Counted from the stretch's first letter, positions 1 to 6,490 are shown. The stretch: 7,926 nucleotides of DNA from Verrucomicrobiota bacterium (GCA_003219115.1 QHPN01000188.1:1-7926); one strand, 5' to 3'. Notes: a model not told the origin generated them from the letters alone. Numbers and translations are program-made.

Positions 1-121
1 CTGGGGAGCACACGCGCCTCGCGTGTTGTCTCCGGCGCCTCGCCGGAGACCTCTCAGGTTTCTTCTTCCGCATTTCGGCGGGGCGCCGAAAAGTGTACGC
101 GACGGCGCGTGCGCTCCCCAG
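1..121. repeat. Hairpin-array element, copy 1 (terminal inverted repeat around three hairpins)
   Basis: The outer arms are CTGGGGAGCACACGCGCC at 1-18 and, inverted, GGCGCGTGCGCTCCCCAG at 104-121; they match at 17 of 18 positions. Between them are three stems, each with a 3-base loop. Hairpin 1 pairs ACACGCG (10-16) with CGCGTGT (20-26), loop CCT. Hairpin 2 pairs GTCTCCGGCG (28-37) with CGCCGGAGAC (41-50), loop CCT. Hairpin 3 pairs TTTCGGCG (73-80) with CGCCGAAA (84-91), loop GGG. Hairpin 1 and the long outer stem use overlapping bases, so the two folds compete. There is no T-run of the kind an intrinsic terminator needs and no coding capacity. A second copy with the same plan lies at 5595-5697. 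The left boundary coincides with the window edge, so the element may extend further. Whether it is a mobile REP/MITE-like unit or a structural RNA is not decidable here. Confidence 0.8.
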
Positions 122-147
122 AACTCTAGCTTTCGATCTTGAATAAC

Positions 148-873
148 ATGCGTGTTCTCGTCATCACCGGCGCTGGAGTTTCGGCGGAGAGCGGAATTCC
201 GACTTTTCGAGGGAAGAATGGGTATTGGCGAAACCTCGATCCGGCGAAACTGGCGACGCCGGAAGCATTCGCGAACAATCCGAAGTTAGTTTGGGAATGG
301 TATCGCGAACGCCGGCAACGGATTCGGAATGCGCAACCGAATCCTGCGCATCACGCGATCGTAAAACTAGCCGCTCATGCAGATGAGTTTCTGCTCGTGA
401 CCCAGAATGTTGATGATCTGCATCTGCGAGCGGGATTAGCAGGAGAAAAGATGGTGCAAATCCACGGCGGCATTTTCACGACGCGCTGTTCACGGTGCGA
501 TTTTCAATTTCACGAGACAGGTAGGGCAGAGCACGAAGATGGCGATCTCGCGACGTGCCCTGAGTGCGACGAATGGATGCGACCTGGCGTAGTTTGGTTC
601 GGCGAGCAACTGGACCTGCGAAAAATCGAGCGCGTGGAGAACTATCTTGCTCGCGCATCATGCGACCTCGTGATCGTCGCCGGAACGACGGCGGTATTCG
701 GGTACATTATTGATTGGGCTTTGCGCGCGCGAGGCCAGGACGGCCAGCTAATCGAAGTGAATCCTGATCCAACACCACTGAGTGCATTCGCAACGCGTTT
801 GATTCGGGAACCGGCGGGAATCGCTTTGCCACGATTGGTGGACGAATTGCTAGCGACTTCTCATCTGTTCTGA
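148..873 (+). CDS. cobB: Class III (SIRT5/CobB-type) NAD-dependent protein deacylase, sirtuin
   Basis: This is a complete Sir2-family enzyme of about 241 residues, expected to remove acyl groups from lysine in the cytoplasm using NAD+, releasing nicotinamide and O-acyl-ADP-ribose. Numbered from the ATG at 148, the visible motifs are: GAGVSAESGIPTFR (8-21, NAD binding); WYRERR (51-56), whose Tyr52 and Arg55 fit the YxxR acyl-pocket signature of class III sirtuins; TQNVDDLH (85-92); the catalytic His106 in IHGG; a structural zinc site of Cys114/Cys117 and Cys137/Cys140; RPGVVWFGE (145-153); GTT (about 178-180); and EVNPDPTP near the end. The YxxR pair predicts activity on succinyl- or malonyl-lysine as well as acetyl-lysine. 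A TTG at 139 would add three residues (MNN). I prefer ATG 148 because it puts the first beta strand directly at the N-terminus, as is usual. No clear Shine-Dalgarno precedes either start. The gene stands alone, just downstream of the hairpin element at 1-121. Confidence 0.93.
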   Translation: MRVLVITGAGVSAESGIPTFRGKNGYWRNLDPAKLATPEAFANNPKLVWEWYRERRQRIRNAQPNPAHHAIVKLAAHADEFLLVTQNVDDLHLRAGLAGEKMVQIHGGIFTTRCSRCDFQFHETGRAEHEDGDLATCPECDEWMRPGVVWFGEQLDLRKIERVENYLARASCDLVIVAGTTAVFGYIIDWALRARGQDGQLIEVNPDPTPLSAFATRLIREPAGIALPRLVDELLATSHLF

Positions 874-948
874 TTTGTGTAGCTCTGCGCCTCTCGTTTC
901 CAAATTCAGTTTGGGAACCAGACTCTTAAATCTGCGTCAATCTGCCGA

Positions 949-1590
949 TCACTTGTCGCGTCTTCGAATCGAACCCGCACCGGTGATTTCGCGTTGAATT
1001 TGTGGATTGCCGGTATATTCGACCTTGCCCGCGCCGGTGATGGAGACTTTCAGGTTGTCGCTCACCGCGATTCGCGCGTCGCCCGCACCAGTGACGGAAA
1101 CTTGGGCCGTTTTCGTTTGCAAAGATTCAGCACGCAGATCGCTCGCGCCGGTCAGGTTCGCGACTAATTCGTCCACCACACCGTCGAGCGTGGCCTTCGA
1201 TGCGCCGGTTGTTTCGAGATAGAACTTGGAACCAGCCAGCTGATGCGCGGTTAATTGTGAGGCCCCACTAAAGCTTGCACCTTCCAGCGCGTTGCTCGTC
1301 AGCACTACCTTGATCGAATGACTCGGCCGGATATAACGCGTAGTTCGGACATGCAGGACCCTGTCTCTGACCTCCATCTCGAGGTATTGCATCAGGTTTT
1401 CATCTATCGTGACTGCGACAGCTGGCTGGCCGCTATGCCACTCGACCCGAAAAGCGCCGCCGGCGTCGACGTTGATGAAGGGGTCGAGCTTCCGCTCTTG
1501 CGTAATCATGTGCCTGTTGCCGCGAATGCCACCGAAGTCGCATCCGGCGAGTGCGAAAAGAAGGCACACCGCAAAAAGTTTCGTCTTCAT
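949..1590 (-). CDS. GIN-domain (DUF2807-like) putative lipoprotein
   Basis: This 213-residue protein opens with a short lipoprotein signal: MKTK, a hydrophobic stretch, then the lipobox LAGC with Cys17 as the predicted lipidated residue. It should therefore be anchored in a membrane facing the periplasm or outside. The rest looks like a putative auto-transporter adhesin head GIN domain (DUF2807 family), a right-handed beta-helix type fold. It begins with F-x-x-V-D-A-G-G-A-F-R-V (about 38-49) and continues in rungs marked by SGAS (108), TGAS (128), TGAS (147), TGAG (167), TGAG (185) and TGAG (203), spaced 18-20 residues apart. Family members have no established enzymatic role; some occur beside sensory or envelope-stress genes. 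It lies 44 bases downstream of the exported protein gene on the same strand, so cotranscription is plausible. No strong ribosome site is seen before the ATG. It converges on the sirtuin gene with a 75-base gap that shows no convincing terminator. Confidence 0.85.
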   Translation of the reverse strand: MKTKLFAVCLLFALAGCDFGGIRGNRHMITQERKLDPFINVDAGGAFRVEWHSGQPAVAVTIDENLMQYLEMEVRDRVLHVRTTRYIRPSHSIKVVLTSNALEGASFSGASQLTAHQLAGSKFYLETTGASKATLDGVVDELVANLTGASDLRAESLQTKTAQVSVTGAGDARIAVSDNLKVSITGAGKVEYTGNPQIQREITGAGSIRRRDK

Positions 1591-1634
1591 AAATCGTATT
1601 TAGTAGTTGGACGGCGATATCGTCCTTTTTGGAT

Positions 1635-2627
1635 TCAAAAATCTTGGGGCGACCGCGGCCGTGGCTCAGAAGGGGTTATCGTCAAATCAACCCTGTCGGT
1701 AAGTTCATCGTCGACATAAAACTCGACGCGATATTTTCCAGTTGCCCAGCCATCGGACGGGCGGGATAGAGTGAACTTACCAAAGGCGTTGCTGATGGGA
1801 GCAACGGCGGTCGCCTCATCGACTTTGAAATCGACCGGTGCGACGCCGGTGTCCTGCGCGATCCAAACCGCGCGGATCTTTGCATTTTTCCGAAGCCCAT
1901 GACCGCGCCAACGGGCCACGATCTGCAAGGCGTCGGCAGAAACAACGTCGAGCGGATCACCACCGCTACTGGTGGAAACCGAGGCCTCCAGTTTTTTTAG
2001 CTGCGGCTGGGTCTGTGACGGCGCTGGCAGTTTAGCGAGCTCGATGCTATTGCGGCTAAGAAGATCGTCACTCGGTCCCCGCTGAGTGACCATCTCTTTG
2101 ACCGAGCCGACGCCGCGGACAAACCAGAAATCGGCAACGGTGAACAAACCGTCATTTTTTTCTCCGCGAAAATGAAGGGCGCGGAATTTTCCCGCCGGCA
2201 CTTCGATCTCGCTTTCACCGACAATTTTGAGCGGCAAGTTGAGATCGAGTCCGGCGACTGGCCCACGATAATTCCATTCCGCCCCGAAGGTCAGATCACC
2301 GGGCAAGATTGTTACCGGTGGATCAAAAGTCTGGGTCTCGCCATTGGCGTTGCGAAAAGCGGTTGCCAAAATGGTTTTGCCTTCGTTTTTCAAAAACTCG
2401 GTCGAATGAGTCGCGCCATTGACCGCGGTTTCGATTCGCAAGATATTTTGCTCGGCTGAATTCTTTGCCGCGAAAACCTGGCGCGTCAGTGTTCCGGGTC
2501 GGTCCTCGCCTTCGCGAGTCAGGACATACTGCCAGATGGTGCCATCAGCGCTTGGGATCGGCCATTCCGCCCGGGCAGCCGAGGCACCAAGCACCATGCC
2601 AAACAAAACCGCAAAGAAACGCGACAC
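1635..2627 (-). CDS. Secreted two-domain protein of unknown function
   Basis: This 330-residue protein is not recognised as a named family. The start is GTG at 2627; an in-frame TAG three codons upstream (GGC TAG CGT ACC before GTG) rules out a longer form, and the next Met (residue 11) would destroy the signal peptide. Residues 1-20 form a Sec-type signal with a likely cleavage after ASAARA, before EW. Residues about 21-185 form a beta-rich domain with WxY near its start, VPAGKFRALHFRG (143-155) and WFVRGVGSVKE (168-178). This pattern is reminiscent of DUF3108-like periplasmic proteins, but I would not assign it. A Pro/Ser/Thr/Gln-rich linker (about 200-225) leads to a second beta domain (about 228-318) with IRAVWIAQDTG, FKVDEA, LSRPSDGW and GKYRVEFYVDD, which may be immunoglobulin-like. 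Together with the downstream lipoprotein gene it forms a possible two-gene envelope unit. There are no catalytic residues I can point to. Confidence 0.8.
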   Translation of the reverse strand: MSRFFAVLFGMVLGASAARAEWPIPSADGTIWQYVLTREGEDRPGTLTRQVFAAKNSAEQNILRIETAVNGATHSTEFLKNEGKTILATAFRNANGETQTFDPPVTILPGDLTFGAEWNYRGPVAGLDLNLPLKIVGESEIEVPAGKFRALHFRGEKNDGLFTVADFWFVRGVGSVKEMVTQRGPSDDLLSRNSIELAKLPAPSQTQPQLKKLEASVSTSSGGDPLDVVSADALQIVARWRGHGLRKNAKIRAVWIAQDTGVAPVDFKVDEATAVAPISNAFGKFTLSRPSDGWATGKYRVEFYVDDELTDRVDLTITPSEPRPRSPQDF

Positions 2628-2656
2628 ACGGTACGCTAGCCGTGTTGCCAGCTGTC

Positions 2657-2758
2657 GGTCAAACGGGCGAAGCGTTAAACGGGAAGGTTCAAACGTTAAA
2701 AAGATTGAGGCGTTGAAGCGTCGAATTGGCCTTCTCTTACGTCTTAACGTTTCAAATG
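2657..2758. repeat. AACG-rich short-word repeat tract with inverted arms
   Basis: The word T-N-AAACG-K-K recurs as TCAAACGGG (2659-2667), TTAAACGGG (2675-2683) and TCAAACGTT (2689-2697), spaced 16 and 14 bases apart, and inverted as AACGTTTCA (2747-2755). The longest inverted arms are TTCAAACGTTAAAAAG (2688-2703) and CGTCTTAACGTTTCAA (2740-2755), matching at 13 of 16 positions across a 36-base spacer. The tract occupies the gap between two minus-strand genes and covers the last codons and stop of the transglutaminase-like gene. It resembles the degenerate AACGTTNAA-type intergenic arrays I associate with Verrucomicrobia; that taxonomic link is from memory, not from a search. It is related in style to the array at 6491-6567. 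No promoter or terminator function can be read from it directly. Confidence 0.55.
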
Positions 2759-3394
2759 CCGCTTCTGCGGTTTTGTGCGGTGACCGAGCATTTCGCCAGC
2801 ACGCGTGCGCGGGTCAATTCTCGTTAGCTTGCGTGATTGCGCCGGCGTGAGCAAAGGAGTGTGCGGAATGGTGCAAAGGTATTCCGCCACGAACCAGATG
2901 CTGCGCTGGGAGGTCATCCAACTACGACGATCAAAGCGGGAAAGGTCAACCGGTTGCGAGTAGCGGCGCAATGTTCGTTCGCTTCGCAGATTGAAATAAA
3001 TGTTGAAATAACTCATCGCCAGTTCGCGCAGGGTGCGATAGACCGGTTCACGATAGCGGCAGCCGGTGAAGTTGGACTTTGCCACCGCGCCCCAGCAACC
3101 GCGCACCTTGAAAAGCGCGAGCACGTGGTCGGTATCGTTGTCTGCCTCGAGGTCCCAGAGAAGTGGAGGAAAACCGAGGACACGCAGCGCGGCCGCGCCG
3201 AAGATTGCGCCTTCGAGGCAATGTGCGGTGCGTTCGCGCAAAACTTTCCGCGGAGACCAGGCGGTATCAGCCAGGTGGTAGGGAAGGCGGTCGAGAAAAT
3301 GCTGCACGCCAGCCGGAGTTTTCATGGCCCGTAATTGACGCAACTCAATCGGTGTAAATTCGCAAAGTCGATCGGCTTTTAAAATAGTTCCCAT
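2744..3394 (-). CDS. Transglutaminase-like cysteine protein of unknown substrate
   Basis: This 216-residue soluble protein has no signal peptide or membrane segment. The central block resembles the transglutaminase-like cysteine fold: RTAHCLEGA places a candidate nucleophile Cys59 at the start of a small-residue helix (GAIFGAAALRVLG), followed by a strand ending in TDHVLALF with candidate His90, and then GAVAKSNFTGCRYREPVY with Asn108 or a nearby residue as the possible third member. The segment YREPVYRTLRELAMSYF (114-130) is the sort of conserved tail I recall in uncharacterised members. The substrate is unknown; related folds act as proteases, transglutaminases or peptide N-glycanases, and some are inactive. 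An AAAAGG sequence (3403-3408) eight bases before the ATG makes a credible ribosome site. The gene is divergent from the RND transporter. The basic C-terminal tail (about 205-216) is encoded partly by the repeat tract at 2657-2758, so it may be a late addition. Confidence 0.78.
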   Translation of the reverse strand: MGTILKADRLCEFTPIELRQLRAMKTPAGVQHFLDRLPYHLADTAWSPRKVLRERTAHCLEGAIFGAAALRVLGFPPLLWDLEADNDTDHVLALFKVRGCWGAVAKSNFTGCRYREPVYRTLRELAMSYFNIYFNLRSERTLRRYSQPVDLSRFDRRSWMTSQRSIWFVAEYLCTIPHTPLLTPAQSRKLTRIDPRTRAGEMLGHRTKPQKRHLKR

Positions 3395-3452
3395 AAATTC
3401 GACCTTTTCACACTTCCATTCGCCACCGCTTTAAATCGGGTAATGTGCTTCC
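3395..3452. promoter_or_regulatory. Divergent intergenic spacer between transglutaminase-like and RND genes
   Basis: These 58 bases separate two divergently read genes and must hold at least the leader of each unless transcription enters from elsewhere. The minus-strand ribosome site (AAAAGG, 3403-3408) is the clearest signal. On the plus strand GGG (3438-3440) lies 12 bases before the ATG, a weak match. AT-rich words such as TTTAAAT (3431-3437) could be part of a -10 region, but no paired -35/-10 consensus stands out. The short spacing suggests the two promoters overlap, which would allow coordinated control. That is inference. Confidence 0.35.
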
Positions 3453-5573
3453 ATGGCGACGAAGCCGTCTTGGTTTGGCGCGCAATGGGTCATGCTGGCG
3501 ATCACGATTCTGTTGTTCGTCCTGGTCGCGCTTTTTGTCGATCTCAAGCCCGTAGTAGATGAAAACTTTTTCTTTTCAACCAGCGATCCCGGAGTCCAGC
3601 AATCCAAAAAGGTTGAGCAACGTTTCCCTTCCCAGCCGCAACTCATCCTGGCGGTGCCGTCCCGCGATATTACTTCGCCGCGCTACCTAAGTCGACTCCA
3701 ACAACTGACCCAAAAGATTCAGGCGATCGATGAAGTTACTGGCGTCAAGAGTCTTACCGCCGGCCCGAAAAGTCCGGCCGATGCGCTGGTGAGTCCGTTT
3801 TGGCGTCGGCTGCTCGTGGCCAAGAATCAGAAGTCCAGCAATGTCATCATCTTTCTCGAAAACACTGACCCGGAAAAGCCGATCAAGAAGATCGAGACGA
3901 TCGTGCATGAACAGAGCGAAAAGGATTTTCAAATTCACATCGCTGGCCCGCCTTATGTAGTCGAGCTAATCCGGCGCAGTCTCGCCCATGATTTCTGGTA
4001 CTTCAGCGTTACTGCCGTGATTTTATTTGGGGTCACCATGGCAGCGATGTTCCGGTCGGCCCGAGTTTTCCTGGGCATGCTGGCGACTTGCACGAGCGCA
4101 GTCTTGTTGACCCTTCTGCTCGAATCGATCTGCGGCAAGAAGATCGGAATCCTCACGGTCAACCTCGGCACGATCGTCTTTGTCATTGCCTTGTCGCACC
4201 TGGTCTACATGACCTTTAACTGGCAAACCCTGGCCGACCGCAGGCATCGACTGGGCAAGGAATCACCGAATCTTGCGGCCGAGGCGCGGCGCATGACCTT
4301 TCCGCCATCGTTCTGGTCGATGGTCTGCGCTTCGTTAGGTTTCGGGAGTTTATTGATTGTGCAGGCCAAGCCGTTGCGTGAGCTCGGGTTCGGAGGTGTG
4401 CTCGGAAGTGTAGTAGCGTTAATCTGCGCCTATATCATGTACCCGCCTTTTCTGCGCTGGGCCGTTCCGCGTCAAAGCAAGCTGATCGAGCAAGAACCTC
4501 CGCGCGCATTTTGGTCACGACGTTATGCGGTGCTTTCGTTAGGCGTAATTGTCGTTAGTGCCGGGCTGGCACTTGGCCTGGCCGGAGTAAATACTGATCC
4601 AAATCTACTTGATTACTTCAAGTCGCATTCCGAGTTGCGCGATGGACTTGAGTACGTGGATCAAAGCGGCGGCTCCAACCCGCTGACGCTGGTCGTCTCG
4701 GCCGCGGACGGCAGCCTATTGAACACCGACGCCGCCTACGAAAAGATGTGGAAGCTGCATGGCGCCCTGGAGAATTACAAGGATGTCGGCACCGTAATTT
4801 CGCTGCCAACGCTGCTGGCGGAAGGCGACCGCGTGCCGTTTTCGTTTTTGATCAGCTACGAAAAGATGATGGAGCTAATGGAGCAGCCCAAGTATGCGCG
4901 GGTCGCGAAGGGCTTTGTCACCAAGGACCGCAGACACGCAATGTTTCTGCTGCGAATGGTGGAAGACCGGCGCGATAAGGATCGTACCAAGGTCGTGGAA
5001 GATATTCGTGCTATTTGCCAGAAGTATGGATTCAAAGCGGAACTAACCGGTGGGATCTACTATCTGCAGGGGCGCTTGGCCAAACTTGTCGCCTCCAGTC
5101 TCGTGACAGGCCTGTTCTGGTTGAATCTGCTTTTTATTATCATTGCATGGATCGTCGCGCGCAGCGTGCGCGGTGCCTTAGCCATGATCCTGAGCCTCAC
5201 CCTGGTGCCGCTATGCATGCTTGGCGGCATTGGCTGGTTACATGTGCCGATGGATGTGATCTCGGCTCCCGCCACCAATGTCTGTATCGGTATTGCAATC
5301 GATTCCATGATTCATCTCGTGTTTGGCGTTCGCCGCGCCGAAGCGGATGGCGCAAAAGGCTGGGCGGCATGGGTCGCGGCGCGCGAAGAACAGTGGCGCG
5401 GCATCGTTTACTCTGACGTCATCATCGCTGCTGGTTTCGCTATCTTCGTTTTATCTGATTTCCCACCGACGCAACGTTTCGGCCTGGTGGTTCTGGCCGG
5501 TTGCATCATCGACATCCTGGCGAACTTGTTCGTCCTGCCGCTACTTGGGGGCGCCCAATGGAAAAAGAAATAA
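3453..5573 (+). CDS. RND-superfamily (MMPL-type) transporter
   Basis: This complete 706-residue inner-membrane protein has the duplicated RND layout. TM1 is at about 11-30, followed by a periplasmic domain (31-178), TM2-6 (about 180-338), TM7 (about 358-379), a second periplasmic domain (380-545) and TM8-12 (about 548-700), for 12 segments. It is shorter than tripartite AcrB-type pumps (about 1,000 residues) and matches the MMPL / hopanoid-exporter-like class, whose members export lipids or other hydrophobic molecules using the proton gradient. The second half has the family TM4-equivalent motif GIAIDSMIHLVFG (613-625) with Asp617, the expected proton-relay acid. The first-half equivalent, FVIALSHLVYM (243-253), lacks an Asp. 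The substrate is not evident. No periplasmic adaptor or outer-membrane channel gene is adjacent, so it probably works as a stand-alone exporter. The ATG at 3453 follows a weak ribosome site. It is divergent from the transglutaminase-like gene, and its stop is 22 bases before the second hairpin element. Confidence 0.9.
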   Translation: MATKPSWFGAQWVMLAITILLFVLVALFVDLKPVVDENFFFSTSDPGVQQSKKVEQRFPSQPQLILAVPSRDITSPRYLSRLQQLTQKIQAIDEVTGVKSLTAGPKSPADALVSPFWRRLLVAKNQKSSNVIIFLENTDPEKPIKKIETIVHEQSEKDFQIHIAGPPYVVELIRRSLAHDFWYFSVTAVILFGVTMAAMFRSARVFLGMLATCTSAVLLTLLLESICGKKIGILTVNLGTIVFVIALSHLVYMTFNWQTLADRRHRLGKESPNLAAEARRMTFPPSFWSMVCASLGFGSLLIVQAKPLRELGFGGVLGSVVALICAYIMYPPFLRWAVPRQSKLIEQEPPRAFWSRRYAVLSLGVIVVSAGLALGLAGVNTDPNLLDYFKSHSELRDGLEYVDQSGGSNPLTLVVSAADGSLLNTDAAYEKMWKLHGALENYKDVGTVISLPTLLAEGDRVPFSFLISYEKMMELMEQPKYARVAKGFVTKDRRHAMFLLRMVEDRRDKDRTKVVEDIRAICQKYGFKAELTGGIYYLQGRLAKLVASSLVTGLFWLNLLFIIIAWIVARSVRGALAMILSLTLVPLCMLGGIGWLHVPMDVISAPATNVCIGIAIDSMIHLVFGVRRAEADGAKGWAAWVAAREEQWRGIVYSDVIIAAGFAIFVLSDFPPTQRFGLVVLAGCIIDILANLFVLPLLGGAQWKKK

Positions 5574-5594
5574 TGGAATTCGGATTGCACTCTT

Positions 5595-5697
5595 CCGGGG
5601 AGCGCAGGCAGCTTGCCTGCGGTGTTCGGCAGCTTGCCGAACGCGATCTCGTCGGCAAGCTGCCGACGAGTACAGGCTGGCAGCCCGCGCTCCCCAG
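5595..5697. repeat. Hairpin-array element, copy 2
   Basis: GGGGAGCGC (5597-5605) and its exact inverse GCGCTCCCC (5687-5695) bound three hairpins with 3-base loops. Hairpin 1 pairs GCAGGCA (5604-5610) with TGCCTGC (5614-5620), loop GCT. Hairpin 2 pairs GTTCGGCA (5624-5631) with TGCCGAAC (5635-5642), loop GCT. Hairpin 3 pairs CTCGTCGGCA (5648-5657) with TGCCGACGAG (5661-5670), loop AGC, the complement of the other two loops. The tail after hairpin 3 begins near GTAC and ends in GCGCTCCCCAG, as in copy 1. It fills the gap between the RND stop and the acetyltransferase start. No T-run follows, so an intrinsic terminator is not supported, though the stacked stems could slow transcription or protect mRNA ends. 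Reading frames through it are incidental. Confidence 0.82.
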
Positions 5698-5772
5698 AGT
5701 CTATGCGCGGAATACGACTCAAAACAGTGAGCTCTAAGTTGATCGACAGCAATCGCCAGTCCGGCTCGGACC

Positions 5773-6312
5773 GTGAAGTTTGATCTTCAACCAACGCTGA
5801 CCGGTGATCTAATCGAGTTGCGGCCGCTGCAGCCGGACGACTTCGACGCGCTGTTTTCCGCGGCGAGCGATCCGCTGATTTGGGAACAGCATCCGGAAAG
5901 CGACCGCTACCAGCGAGAAGTCTTCCAGAGATTTTTCGATGGTGCGCTCGAATCCAAGGGCGCATTCGCGATCATCGAACGCAAGTCGGGCCGGATTATT
6001 GGAAGCTCGAGATACTGCAACCTGGATCTAACGAATCGTGAGGTAGAAGTGGGCTGGACGTTCTTGGAGCGCGAATTCTGGGGCGGAACCTACAATCGCG
6101 AGTTGAAGCAATTGATGCTCGATCACGCCTTTCGATTTGTCGATCGCGTTCTCTTTGTCGTCGGCGAACAAAATTTTAGGTCGCAGAAGGCGCTCGCAAA
6201 AATTGGAGCCAGTTTTTTGAAGAAGGTTCAAGTTCCAGCCGACGATGGGACGATCAAAAGAAACGTCGTCTTTGTCATCAACGCCAGTTCATTCGCTAAA
6301 TCGACCGCGTAA
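5773..6312 (+). CDS. GNAT-family N-acetyltransferase (RimJ/RimL-like, GNAT_3 type)
   Basis: This complete 179-residue cytoplasmic protein has the GNAT fold. Residues 7-20 (PTLTGDLIELRPLQ) are the usual first strand of the RimJ/RimL-like group. FAIIERKSGRIIGSSRY (65-81) gives the central strand pair, and EVGWTFLEREFWGGTYNREL (92-111) gives the strand plus the acetyl-CoA pyrophosphate loop, here WGGTYN in place of the common WGKGYA. NFRSQKALAKIGASFL (134-149) is the typical Asn-x-x-Ser helix that contacts the coenzyme. The acceptor is unknown; relatives modify protein N-termini, aminoglycosides or small amines. The GTG at 5773 is the only workable start, because an in-frame TGA lies at 5740-5742 with no start codon between. 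There is no strong ribosome site. The gene sits alone between the hairpin element and a repeat-bearing spacer, so a functional partner cannot be named. Confidence 0.88.
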   Translation: MKFDLQPTLTGDLIELRPLQPDDFDALFSAASDPLIWEQHPESDRYQREVFQRFFDGALESKGAFAIIERKSGRIIGSSRYCNLDLTNREVEVGWTFLEREFWGGTYNRELKQLMLDHAFRFVDRVLFVVGEQNFRSQKALAKIGASFLKKVQVPADDGTIKRNVVFVINASSFAKSTA

Positions 6313-6490
6313 AGTACCCTTTATTGGTGGCGGCTTTCGCCACGAGCTTGGTGCTTTGGATCGGTCGCTGCCTTTCGCAGAACTTAAACGCTGTTCACAC
6401 ATCAACGAGCGCGCCAACTTGGCTGCCGATATCTCCGATTTCTCAAATGCCATCCGCGTCGGAATGCCAGGTTTTGCGAGGGAAAACGCT
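6313..6490. other. Gene-free spacer after the acetyltransferase, with one small hairpin
   Basis: No convincing gene is found on either strand. Fourteen bases after the acetyltransferase stop, GTGGCG (6327-6332) and CGCCAC (6338-6343) form a 6-base stem with loop GCTTT. It is not followed by a T-run, so it is at best a weak 3' end structure. The remainder (6344-6490) shows neither coding signatures nor repeats I can recognise. It could be decayed coding sequence, but nothing identifies a parent gene. Confidence 0.4.

Noticed and set aside
900..945. CCAAA/TTTGG mini-stem and ATCTGC direct repeat (930-935, 940-945) between the sirtuin and GIN genes
   Set aside because: The stem is only 5 bp, without a T-run, and a 6-base direct repeat is within chance expectation; no function supported.
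1609..1630. Possible intrinsic terminator: GGACG and CGTCC (1609-1613, 1621-1625) followed by five T
   Set aside because: The T-run is on the plus strand, where no gene is transcribed here. On the minus strand, which carries the genes, no T-run follows the weak 5-bp stem.
2837..3334. 165-residue plus-strand frame
   Set aside because: It is fully antisense to the transglutaminase-like gene, which has the conserved Cys/His motifs and a ribosome site.
5501..5737. Short plus-strand frame across the second hairpin element
   Set aside because: The peptide (RQLACGVRQLAERD...) is just the hairpins translated; there is no ribosome site or family similarity.
5408..5965. 185-residue minus-strand open frame
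   Set aside because: It runs antisense through the RND 3' end, the hairpin element and the acetyltransferase 5' end. Its Arg/Ala/Ser-rich composition and the hairpin-derived stretch mark it as a shadow.
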